From: Tamlana carrageenivorans
GTDB lineage: Bacteria; Bacteroidota; Bacteroidia; Flavobacteriales; Flavobacteriaceae
Length of the DNA: 64,000 nucleotides
Direction: 5' to 3'
NCBI RefSeq assembly: GCF_002893765.1
Contig: NZ_CP025938.1
Coordinates: 3,243,501 to 3,307,500 of the forward strand
The position numbers and the translations under genes are program-made. Of the stretch, positions 8,784 to 16,205 are shown piece after piece. Under the pieces are notes generated by a model. It worked only from the letters and a program-made list of their open reading frames with translations. It did no database searches and was not told the origin of the DNA. Within the stretch, counting starts at the first letter, position 1. The number at the start of each line of letters is the position of its first letter.

Positions 8784-9104
8784 ATGTGGTATATTTTTCC
8801 TCAATACACGGGGTTAGGTTATAGCGATATTTCAAAATTTTATTCAATCCAAAATTTAGATGAAGCAAGAGCATATTTAAATCATCCTATTTTAGGTTCA
8901 AGATTAAAAGAGATTAGTAAAGAGCTCTATTTAAGTAATGAAAATAATGCAAAAAAAATATTTGGCAGTCCCGATGATTTAAAGCTAAAGTCGAGCATGA
9001 CATTATTTTCATTTATTGATACTTCAGAAGAAATGCTATTTAAAAAGGTGATTGATAAGTATTTCAATGGTGAATTTGATAATAATACGCTTCAGTTGTT
9101 ATAG
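8784..9104 (+). pseudogene. DUF1810 protein, 5' end removed by IS21
   Basis: The frame contains the C-terminal three quarters of a DUF1810 protein: MWYIFPQ, GLGYSDISKFYSI, LDEARAYLNHPILGSRL and IFGSPDDLKLKSSMTLF. The family normally has about 30 more residues before the HWMWYIFPQ segment. Here those are replaced by the end of the IS21 element, so the ATG at 8736 that opens the frame lies in IS sequence. The missing 5' half is not found at the other side of the IS, so it was deleted rather than just separated. Confidence 0.85.
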
Positions 9105-9155
9105 AAAGATACGATCTTAAAATCTTTGCAAGTAAAAGTATCAGGGTTAGGTTAT

Positions 9156-9300
9156 TTATTGCGTCATTCTGTTTTCATAAATAGCTAAAAATTGATTTGT
9201 ATAACTCGCCAATTCCTGATTAGCAAGATCCCTTTCTTTAAGGCTTTTACGAAGTGTTAGAAAAACAGATTTCAAAAAGGTTTTATTGTTGGTAATGAGA
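9156..9300 (-). pseudogene. Decayed 3' end of an IS256 transposase
   Basis: Translated on the minus strand, this stretch gives KSVFLTLRKSLKERDLANQE and ASYTNQFLAIYENRM followed by a stop. It matches the last ~45 residues of IS256 transposases such as the one ending at 3981 (KSTFLALREATKKW, LNQFLTIFEKR). No upstream part of the gene remains, and the sequence has drifted too far for a recent copy. With the IS256 copy at 1-1002 it brackets the damaged exporter locus. Confidence 0.6.
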
Positions 9301-9343
9301 ATCACAAAAGCAATTTACACAGGTTTTCTTGACTTAAATAATT

Positions 9344-9377
9344 AAAAAAAGAGCCGAATAAAATTTTTAAACGGCTC
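9344..9377 (-). terminator. Rho-independent terminator after SYLF gene
   Basis: On the minus strand a GAGCCG / CGGCTC stem (9372-9377 and 9351-9356) is followed by a run of seven T (9344-9350). It lies 24 bp after the stop codon of the SYLF gene at 9401. Confidence 0.8.
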
Positions 9378-9400
9378 ATGCTTTTTAAAAAGGAGTGTAA

Positions 9401-9937
9401 TTATTTAAACGGATGAAATTTAAATTTTTGAGCGCCTACAGAGGCTTCTGCCATTAATCCAGCTTTGGAATGGGTAAAAACAGCTACGCCTTTTTCGTAT
9501 TTCAGATCTAAGCTTTTGCCTTCATGTAAAGCCACAGCAGAAACACCGGCGTCAAATTCAAAGTATCCTTCTTTAAATTTTTCAACATCGGCTTTATGTT
9601 CGAAAAAAATCACTTCTATCAAGGCTTGGCCTCCAGCTTGAAACCCTATGTTTAATTCTTTTAAAGCAGCCATACCTTGTCTTTTATTATCTTGATATAA
9701 TACGCCATTTCCTGAAGCACCTCCAACAATAAGTCCGCCCTTACCTACGTTGGGGAAAACGACATATCCAGCCGAATTTTTGAAATAATGGCGTATACCT
9801 GGATTAACTTCCAATAAGGTTTTTGCTGCTTGATCGGCTTCTTTAATTACTTTTTGGTCTTTTTTACTTTGAGTATTTGCTACCAAAGGCATACTACAAA
9901 TTAGTAAAAATAAACATACTTGTTTTATTGCTTTCAT
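9401..9937 (-). CDS. Secreted lipid-binding SYLF (Ysc84) domain protein
   Basis: A signal peptide (residues 1-22, ending near ANTQ) precedes a complete SYLF/Ysc84 domain. Characteristic parts are SAGYVVFPNVGKGG, GGASGNGVLY and FQAGGQALIEV, and the glycine-rich C-terminal half ends in AEASVGAQKF. SYLF domains bind phospholipids; in bacteria the protein is periplasmic and its exact role is unknown. It is a single-gene unit with its own terminator. The 178-residue length is normal. Confidence 0.88.
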   Translation of the reverse strand: MKAIKQVCLFLLICSMPLVANTQSKKDQKVIKEADQAAKTLLEVNPGIRHYFKNSAGYVVFPNVGKGGLIVGGASGNGVLYQDNKRQGMAALKELNIGFQAGGQALIEVIFFEHKADVEKFKEGYFEFDAGVSAVALHEGKSLDLKYEKGVAVFTHSKAGLMAEASVGAQKFKFHPFK

Positions 9938-10125
9938 AATGTATTTGAATTTAGTTAAACAAATAAGTTATTAAAAATGTTAATTAACTGAAAATTAAAA
10001 CGATAAGAAGACTTTTTTAACGGCTAAGTAATTATTTAAACTAGATTTTTAAAAGAATCGATCGGTTACGAAAATGTTATCGGTTGTACAGGTTTTTGTA
10101 AATCCAAACCCTATATGGACATTGT

Positions 10126-11232
10126 TTAATAAGATATGTTTAAATCATAATGAACATTACGTCCAGAGCCACTAACAATTAAAGCCTGTTTTTCGATTAA
10201 ATCCTGTAAATCACGAGTAGCAGTTGCTTTTGATGTTTTGGTAATCGACATGTATTTTTTAGCAGTCATACCTCCTTTAAAACCTTCAATACCACTATCT
10301 AACATTTTTGTTATGACCTTTTGTTGACGCTCATTTAATTTAGGATTTATTCGGTCTAAAAATTTAACCTTTTCTAAAGTGAAGCCTATAGTAGTTTTGG
10401 TTTGTTTTTGAGCGTTTAGTATGATTTGCAAGAAATAATAGATCCATTCTGAAACATCTAATGATTTTTGAGCCGTTTTAAGCGCGTTATAATATGCCGA
10501 TTTATCTTTTTCTATTGAAGTTGAAATACTCAAAATTAAAGGTCTTCCTAATGATTCTGAAAGACATTTTTCGGCAATAGCACGACCTATACGTCCATTT
10601 CCATCTTCAAATGGATGTATAGACTCAAAATACAGATGCGCAATAGCTGTTTTAATTAAGCTTTCTTTTACATTATTTTCATGTATAGTATATGTATTAT
10701 ACCACTGAACAAATTGTTTCATTTCAGAAGGCACTTTATAAGAAGGAGGAGCCTCATAATGAACGCTTTCTTTTCCATAGCTTCCAGAAACAATAACCAT
10801 AGGGTCTGATCCTGTTCTGTATGCACTATTTTTTATAAATCGATCATTAACAAATAAGATGTCATGCCAATTTTCAATAAGGTTTTCACTTAATGGAGTG
10901 GCGTAATTTTCACGGACTTCCACCATTAATTCTGCAATACCTTTAGCATTTACATCTCTTATATTGTCGGATATAGAGTGAATTCCCAAGCGTTTTTTAA
11001 TAGAAGACATTACATCTTGACGACTATGAAATTCACCTTCAATTTCAGAAGTTTTTATGGCTTCATTAATCATGAATTGCAGTATGGCTTCTTGTTGGTT
11101 TTCTTTTGTTAAACCTTCTATTAGCCCTTTTACTTCTCCTGTTTCTAAAGCAAAATTTAAAACAATTTCTTCAATTCTAGAAGTATCGTAAATAAAATTA
11201 GGCCAGTTTTTATGTTGCCAATTATACTGCAT
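10126..11232 (-). CDS. Fic-domain protein with N-terminal inhibitory motif
   Basis: The 368-residue protein has an N-terminal DUF4172-type region, a central Fic domain and a C-terminal winged-helix-like segment. The Fic motif HPFEDGNGRIGR (about residues 204-215) is complete, so AMP transfer to a target Tyr/Ser/Thr is expected. The segment TSEIEG at about residues 60-65 fits the (S/T)xxxE(G/N) inhibitory helix of class II Fic proteins, which blocks activity in cis. No separate antitoxin gene lies beside it, consistent with self-inhibition. The target is unknown. Confidence 0.9.
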   Translation of the reverse strand: MQYNWQHKNWPNFIYDTSRIEEIVLNFALETGEVKGLIEGLTKENQQEAILQFMINEAIKTSEIEGEFHSRQDVMSSIKKRLGIHSISDNIRDVNAKGIAELMVEVRENYATPLSENLIENWHDILFVNDRFIKNSAYRTGSDPMVIVSGSYGKESVHYEAPPSYKVPSEMKQFVQWYNTYTIHENNVKESLIKTAIAHLYFESIHPFEDGNGRIGRAIAEKCLSESLGRPLILSISTSIEKDKSAYYNALKTAQKSLDVSEWIYYFLQIILNAQKQTKTTIGFTLEKVKFLDRINPKLNERQQKVITKMLDSGIEGFKGGMTAKKYMSITKTSKATATRDLQDLIEKQALIVSGSGRNVHYDLNISY

Positions 11233-11258
11233 GAGCTATTAAAATATCTTTATTGGCT

Positions 11259-11266
11259 CAAATATA
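11259..11266 (-). promoter_or_regulatory. Possible -7 promoter element of fic
   Basis: On the minus strand the sequence TATATTTG fits the flavobacterial TAnnTTTG element and lies 26 bp before the fic ATG. No clear TTG is found at the usual distance upstream, so the call rests on one box only. Confidence 0.4.
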
Positions 11267-11270
11267 AGGA

Positions 11271-11303
11271 AAAAATGAGCCGATTAACCTATTTAATCGG
11301 CTC
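11271..11303 (-). terminator. Terminator between exonuclease gene and fic
   Basis: A perfect 10-bp inverted repeat (GAGCCGATTA and TAATCGGCTC, 7-base loop) is followed on the minus strand by ATTTTTT. It would end the LexA-like/exonuclease transcript about 220 bp after its last stop and just before the fic promoter. The perfect dyad could also bind a regulator. Confidence 0.65.
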
Positions 11304-11520
11304 AAAACTATAATGAGTAATCCTTTTTTACCGAGTATTTAACCTAGAACAAGTGTGAAATCAACAAAAACCAGGAGCTTGTTTGTCTTTTTAACCATAA
11401 ATTGAAGTTGTAAAATAAATTTGGCTTTTCATATTGTAATCCGGCAATAATTAAATCGAAAAGTATGTTATTGAAGAGGGATTTGAAAAGATAAACGACT
11501 TAAACTATTAATGCTTTTAA

Positions 11521-12858
11521 CTAAATACTCAGCAATGTAGGTTGCAGTATTCTTTGAACATCAACATTATCATTCTGCTGAATTAAAAAAGGCTCTAAAT
11601 CTTCTGTAGTCATCATTTGTTCTTCTTTATCTATAAACCCATAACCACAATACAAGCTATCTTTTATCATGATAAAAGCGTTTTCATTTTCATGTCTGCC
11701 TTGTTGTTTTAAGATCATATTTTTTGAGTTGGTTTTAGAGAATTCTATAGCTTGTTTGACACGAATATTATAGAGTGCTACCGATTCTGTTTGTCTACAA
11801 ACACCTTTACAGGATTGAACTTGGTAATTAGAACATTCTTGAAGACCTTCTTGTAAATGACAGTATTTAGGACATAAATTAAACTGTTTACACAGCTTTT
11901 CTAAATATTGCTGACATGTTTTTACGCTATACAGGATTTGAAAAGGAGAGGGGGCTGCTTTTAGGACGTTAAATGCTAAATGTATAATGCCATTGCGGTC
12001 TTGATAACTAAAGATGCCGTAGGCTTTTGGAGCCCGTTTTAATACTTGATTGTACTTAGGATTGTATTCTTTTATGGCAGCATCTTCCATAAGCAAAGCA
12101 ATGGTTTCACTTCCAGAAAGTTCAAAATCTATATCAACCGTTTCTTGTGTTAAAAGCACTTCTTTTTCTGCTTTGCTATTAAAATGCTTTAAAACTTGTT
12201 TTTGAATGTCGGTAGCATGACCTACATAAATAACAGTGCCTTTTTTGTCTTTAAAATAATAAACCCCGATGGCTTTTGGTAATTGATTATAAGTTTCTGC
12301 TTTCAGGTTTTTAGGTAACTTTTTTTCTTTAGCGTCTTTTTTAAGAAACAACTGAATGACATCTTGAGCATCTGGTTGCTCTAATAATTTTTGAAAAAGA
12401 ATTACGGTAGCTTCTACATCGCCTTTGGCTCGGTGTCTGCCGTGTATAGGGATATTTAAATCCTGACAAATTTCACCTAAACTATACGATTTATGGCCGG
12501 GTATAAGTTTTCGAGACAGTCTTACTGTACATAGTTTTTTTCGGTTGAAAGTGATACCAAGGGCTTTAAACTCGTTTCTTATTACGTTGTAGTCAAAACT
12601 CACATTATGAGCTATAAACACCGCCTGTTGTGTGATAGCTAAGATATTTTCAGCAATTTCATGAAATTTAGGCGCTTTAGACACCATATAATCATCGATT
12701 CCTGTTAAATCTGTAATATAATCTGGAATTAATGTTTCTGGATTAACAAGGCTTGTAAATTTATCAACTAAAACAGCATCGTCATATCTAAAAATGGAGA
12801 TTTCAGTAACCTTATTACTGGGTCCCGTAGTTTCTACGTCAATTACGGTATAAATCAT
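11521..12858 (-). CDS. DEDDh exonuclease fused to GIY-YIG nuclease domain
   Basis: Residues 1-165 form a DnaQ-like 3'-5' exonuclease: VIDVETTG (Asp and Glu), HNVSFDYNVI, and HRAKGDVEAT with the DEDDh His. Residues about 195-275 form a GIY-YIG domain (GVYYFKD, VIYVGHA, and KEYNPKYN with Glu/Asn), like UvrC/Cho nucleases. A cysteine-rich C-terminal region (LCPKYCHL, SCKGVCR) resembles the UvrC metal-binding part. Such fusions occur in several bacterial groups and are likely DNA-repair enzymes. Its ATG overlaps the stop of the LexA-like repressor gene (ATGA), so damage-inducible expression is plausible. Confidence 0.88.
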   Translation of the reverse strand: MIYTVIDVETTGPSNKVTEISIFRYDDAVLVDKFTSLVNPETLIPDYITDLTGIDDYMVSKAPKFHEIAENILAITQQAVFIAHNVSFDYNVIRNEFKALGITFNRKKLCTVRLSRKLIPGHKSYSLGEICQDLNIPIHGRHRAKGDVEATVILFQKLLEQPDAQDVIQLFLKKDAKEKKLPKNLKAETYNQLPKAIGVYYFKDKKGTVIYVGHATDIQKQVLKHFNSKAEKEVLLTQETVDIDFELSGSETIALLMEDAAIKEYNPKYNQVLKRAPKAYGIFSYQDRNGIIHLAFNVLKAAPSPFQILYSVKTCQQYLEKLCKQFNLCPKYCHLQEGLQECSNYQVQSCKGVCRQTESVALYNIRVKQAIEFSKTNSKNMILKQQGRHENENAFIMIKDSLYCGYGFIDKEEQMMTTEDLEPFLIQQNDNVDVQRILQPTLLSI

Positions 12859-13628
12859 TTTACTAATTGTTCTAAAGCTTTGAGCTCAATGCCCAGTTCG
12901 GTAAACATATTGATGATACTACTTAGCTTGAGTTCTTCTTCACTATATTCTTGGGTGTTAATGCTACAGGTGTATTCCCAGATTTCTAAAACTTCATCCA
13001 TAGGAATGCTGTAATCATTGTATTTCTTGTTGTCGGACATTAATAAAAGGGAGTTGTTAAAGTCGATGTTATTCATAACACGCTTATACACCATGCCATC
13101 ATTTAATGTAACTAAAACGTAGGTTCGTCCTGTTTTTATATCATTTCTATCTTCTATAAAACGCCCAATAACAAAAGAACCATCTTTCATAGGCAACATA
13201 GAATCTCCTTTTATAGGAAAGGCTCTGTGTTTACCGGTAGGTAGAAAAGGCAATTTTATTTTTTGTAACTGCTCAATATATTCGGGGTCATCATAACCGG
13301 CTAAATACCCCGCCGAAGCTTTAATAGGAACGACTTCAATTAAATTTTCGTTGTCGCTATCTATGGTTATGGGAAATAATACACGCTGATTTCCTACTTC
13401 GATAAAAGAAGCGTCTGTAGCCTTGGTTAAATCATTACGTAATAAAATATCTATGGGTAATTTAAAATAATCAGACAGCAGTATAAGCATATCAATGCTT
13501 GGTGCCGAACGGCCTTCCTCATAAGACCCAATACGCGATCGTGTAACCTTCAGTTCATCTGCAAGGACTTCTTGAGATAACTTTTTTAGGGTACGTAAAT
13601 GTTTTATGTTTTTAGCTATTATTTTCAT
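12855..13628 (-). CDS. XRE-type repressor with S24/LexA-like peptidase domain
   Basis: An N-terminal helix-turn-helix (residues 7-62, SQEVLADELKVTRSRIGSYE) is joined to a C-terminal S24 domain. The S24 part has the catalytic Ser in KGDSMLP (about residue 142), the Lys in VYKRVMNN and a possible Ala-Gly self-cleavage site in KASAGYLAG. Such proteins are cleaved when RecA filaments form, which lifts repression. The gene is the first of a two-gene operon with an exonuclease/GIY-YIG protein (4-bp overlap) and has a strong dyad over its promoter. The inducing signal is inferred from the family. Confidence 0.88.
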   Translation of the reverse strand: MKIIAKNIKHLRTLKKLSQEVLADELKVTRSRIGSYEEGRSAPSIDMLILLSDYFKLPIDILLRNDLTKATDASFIEVGNQRVLFPITIDSDNENLIEVVPIKASAGYLAGYDDPEYIEQLQKIKLPFLPTGKHRAFPIKGDSMLPMKDGSFVIGRFIEDRNDIKTGRTYVLVTLNDGMVYKRVMNNIDFNNSLLLMSDNKKYNDYSIPMDEVLEIWEYTCSINTQEYSEEELKLSSIINMFTELGIELKALEQLVK

Positions 13629-13632
13629 GATG

Positions 13633-13667
13633 CTACAAATATAAGTAATTATTACTTTATTTTGTAG
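13633..13667 (-). promoter_or_regulatory. Nested palindromic operator over repressor promoter
   Basis: A perfect 15-bp palindrome, AAGTAATTATTACTT (13643-13657), is enclosed by the inverted repeat CTACAAA (13633-13639) and TTTGTAG (13661-13667), all centred on 13650. On the minus strand TATATTTG (13643-13636), a TAnnTTTG promoter element, overlaps the proximal arm. The repressor ATG is at 13628, so the transcript would be nearly leaderless. The layout fits autorepression by the LexA-like protein. Confidence 0.7.
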
Positions 13668-13780
13668 CTGTTTTTTTGTGTCTATAAAAAATATTTTAAA
13701 TTGAATTTATGCTACCCATTCAAACGAAGAGGCGCCTTAAATAATTATTGTACTTTTACGACCTTAAATTTTAAAATTTC

Positions 13781-14584
13781 ATGTCGAAAGTTGTTTTAAT
13801 CACTGGAGGATCTTCAGGAATAGGGAAATCTATAGGAACGTTTTTAAATACTAAAGGTTATATTGTTTATGGTACCAGTAGAAATCCGCAACATTATAAA
13901 GATAGCCCGTTTCCTATTCTTACACTTGATGTTAAAGATGGTGAAACTATAATGAAAACTGTTCAAGACGTTATTAATAAGGAAGGCAGATTAGATGTGG
14001 TTATCAACAACGCTGGTACTGGTATTACAGGACCTATAGAGGAAATTCCAGACACTGAAATTAAAAATAATTTTGAAACGAATTTTTTCGGACCCCTAAA
14101 AGTGATTAAAGCGGTGTTGCCACAAATGAGAAAGCAAAACGCTGGATTAATTATTAACATCACCTCAATAGCTGGTTATATGGGTTTGCCGTACCGAGGT
14201 GTTTATAGCGCGAGTAAAGGCGCTTTAGAGCTTATTACCGAGGCTTATCGTATGGAGCTGAAAAACTTCAATATAAAAATGACCAATGTGGCTCCTGGCG
14301 ATTTTGCTACCAATATTGCTGCAGGACGTTATCATGCTCCCTTGTTAGATGATTCGCCTTATTATAAAACTTATAAGGATACTTTAGAGTTGATGAATAC
14401 ACATGTTGATCACGGGAGTAACCCTAACATGATGGCCGAAGCGGTTTGTAAAATTATTGAAACCAATAATCCTAAAGTGCACTATAAAGTAGGGGCGTTT
14501 ATGCAGAAATTCTCTATTGTTTTAAAGCGTATTTTACCAGATACGGTTTATGAAAAACTTTTAATGAATCATTATAAGCTTTAA
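13781..14584 (+). CDS. Short-chain dehydrogenase/reductase (SDR)
   Basis: Classical SDR of 267 residues. The NAD(P)-binding motif TGGSSGIG is at residues 8-15, NNAGTG at about 79-84, and the catalytic Ser and YxxxK lie in INITSIAGY and YSASKGAL. A substrate-binding C-terminal half follows. The arginine/serine after the glycine motif (TSRN) suggests NADP preference. The substrate cannot be told from sequence. It is divergent from the LexA-like operon and stands alone; an inverted-repeat structure begins 4 bp after its stop. Confidence 0.87.
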   Translation: MSKVVLITGGSSGIGKSIGTFLNTKGYIVYGTSRNPQHYKDSPFPILTLDVKDGETIMKTVQDVINKEGRLDVVINNAGTGITGPIEEIPDTEIKNNFETNFFGPLKVIKAVLPQMRKQNAGLIINITSIAGYMGLPYRGVYSASKGALELITEAYRMELKNFNIKMTNVAPGDFATNIAAGRYHAPLLDDSPYYKTYKDTLELMNTHVDHGSNPNMMAEAVCKIIETNNPKVHYKVGAFMQKFSIVLKRILPDTVYEKLLMNHYKL

Positions 14585-14587
14585 GTG

Positions 14588-14672
14588 GGCGTTTGAATTT
14601 TGATTCAAGAACTAACTCTTGATATAGCAGCAAACTTGGCGGCTTATTTTTGGAAAATCATTCCCAAACGCC
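14588..14672. repeat. Imperfect inverted repeat directly after SDR gene
   Basis: GGCGTTTG at 14588 and CAAACGCC ending at 14672 bound an 85-bp segment whose arms continue imperfectly (AATTTTGATT against AATCATTCC). It starts 4 bp after the SDR stop codon. It could be a weak terminator or a cassette-type recombination site. The rest of the gap to 14914 shows no convincing gene. Confidence 0.4.
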
Positions 14673-14914
14673 ATTTTAGTTATAGGCTGTTCTCATGTTA
14701 AGAAATTAGCATGGCACGTTTTACAAGAAATAAGGATAAAGTAGAGGCGGGAAGCTATTGATTTAGAAAATGATGTTATTGAGGATGCCAGAAATATAGA
14801 CTTCTTTCTATTTAGATTAACCCCAATTTTTGCGTAGCTCCACAACTATTGTTACTATTTCCAATCTGTGTTCGCTTTTGTGTTCCAAAACAAGAAATCC
14901 GAATTAATTAAGTA

Positions 14915-14946
14915 TAAAAAAACGGTTTAGCAAACACTAAACCGTT
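14915..14946 (-). terminator. Terminator of the 14975 gene
   Basis: On the minus strand a 10-bp perfect stem (AACGGTTTAG / CTAAACCGTT, 6-base loop) is followed by seven to eight T. It lies 29 bp after the stop codon of the secreted T9SS protein gene. Confidence 0.85.
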
Positions 14947-14974
14947 GGTAATCCAATTGATAAATTGGTGTTTT

Positions 14975-15667
14975 TTATTTGGCAAATTTTAAGCTACCAC
15001 TTTTAGTAGCAAAAATATAGATACTACCACTTTTTAATGTATTAAGACTAATTTGATTAGAGATAATACCTTTAGAAATTAATTTTCCGGTTAAATTATA
15101 AATCGCATAGTCTCCACTTATTTTGCTATCAACTACTAAAGCATCAGTACTAGCATTGTAGTAAGCTGATAGTTTGTCTTTGTTAAAGTTGTTGGTAGAT
15201 AAAGTAGACTGATCAAAATGGATAGTTACCGCTTCGTTTCCAGTAGCAGAACCTCCATTTAATGTCAACACTATAAATTCAGAAACCGTTTGGCTACCAC
15301 CAGTAAAAGTAAAATCAGAAGGCACAGTTACATTAAGAGTAACGGTACCCGATTGAACCGTACGACCAGCAAGGTTAATAAAGGTGTTGGTTGAACTAGA
15401 AGTATCTCCAAAAGCGCCTACAAATGCATTTAATTCAGCAGTAGTTTTCGCTGCATCAATAGATACGGCACTACCTGCTAAATCAGGTCCACCTGTAAAA
15501 CCAACTTCAAAATTGCCATCGATGCCAGTTAAAGCTATTTCCAATGAAATAGTTTGACCTTGATAGAATTCTGTTCCAATAGTACCTAAATTGTTTAGGC
15601 TAATAGTTTGAGCAAATGTTACTGTGTTAATAACTAAAGCAACAAGTAATAAAGTAATTTTTTTCAT
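14975..15667 (-). CDS. Secreted protein with T9SS C-terminal sorting domain
   Basis: A signal peptide (residues 1-19, cut after TFAQ) precedes a beta-rich domain of about 140 residues that I do not recognise. It may be cohesin-like, since it has the pattern of a protein binding module (VTLNVTVPSDFTFTGG). The C-terminus (DYAIYNLTGKLISKGI, LKSGSIYIFATKSG, KFAK) is a type A sorting domain for the type IX secretion system, so the protein should be exported to the surface or medium. It is a single gene with its own terminator. Confidence 0.75.
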   Translation of the reverse strand: MKKITLLLVALVINTVTFAQTISLNNLGTIGTEFYQGQTISLEIALTGIDGNFEVGFTGGPDLAGSAVSIDAAKTTAELNAFVGAFGDTSSSTNTFINLAGRTVQSGTVTLNVTVPSDFTFTGGSQTVSEFIVLTLNGGSATGNEAVTIHFDQSTLSTNNFNKDKLSAYYNASTDALVVDSKISGDYAIYNLTGKLISKGIISNQISLNTLKSGSIYIFATKSGSLKFAK

Positions 15668-16205
15668 AAGAATTTAAGTTTAGAATTATTAGTTCTTAAA
15701 ACTACTGCTTAGTTCTGGTTTAGAAATAATAAGCAACTAGACTTAAACTGCACAATATTGATTTTCATTAATTAATTAATTAATTAATTAATATTTTGAA
15801 GTGACTTTTATGAAAAGGTTTTTGTTTCCTATTTATAAAAACCAAATGTGTTTTGACTTAGTTTTAAATCAAACTTTCAAGCGTCCTTATTTTGGTTTTT
15901 ATTCCCGGTCTAGCTCATGCATTGTTTTTTTAATGAATACGGTGTTTCTGTAGTGATCGATAATTTTTACTTAAAAAAGATGAAACCACCGTTATTAAAG
16001 AGGTGTGAGTATTTAATTTTTCGATTTTTTATTGAAGATTTGACAAAACAGATAATGAGTTTGTGTCAAGTTTTTATCGCGTATTAAAATTTGCTTTTAG
16101 AAATAAAAATGCACTGTACAGTTTTAGTCAAGTTTATATTCATGCGAATAATAATGTTTAACTATAAATTTAGGACAGAGAATACTAACTAAATTATTTA
16201 CCATT
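15668..16205. other. 538-bp gap with ATTA tandem repeat
   Basis: The gap lies between two divergent genes for secreted T9SS proteins, so both promoters must be here. Six and a half copies of the tetranucleotide ATTA occupy 15767-15792, about 100 bp before the left-hand gene start. Repeats of this kind can change length by slippage, and here a copy change could alter promoter spacing. I see no gene, no clear TTG/TAnnTTTG pair and no terminator in the remainder. Confidence 0.5.

Larger units (their letters stand above)
3885..8784 (+). mobile_element. IS21-family element carrying two nested insertions
   Basis: The outer element encodes IstA (6370-7924, frameshifted) and IstB (7962-8702). Its ends are TGGCTA at 3885 and TAGCCA at 8784, giving the TG...CA termini of this family. 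Both ends carry repeated GTGCCA/ATTTCGG-type motifs, the multiple transposase binding sites typical of IS21. Subtracting the IS256 (3932-5264) and IS1595 (5372-6326) insertions with one duplicate target each leaves about 2.6 kb, a normal IS21 length. The flanking 5-mers (taatg and tgtgg) do not match, so no target duplication remains, which suggests a deletion or recombination after insertion. Confidence 0.8.
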
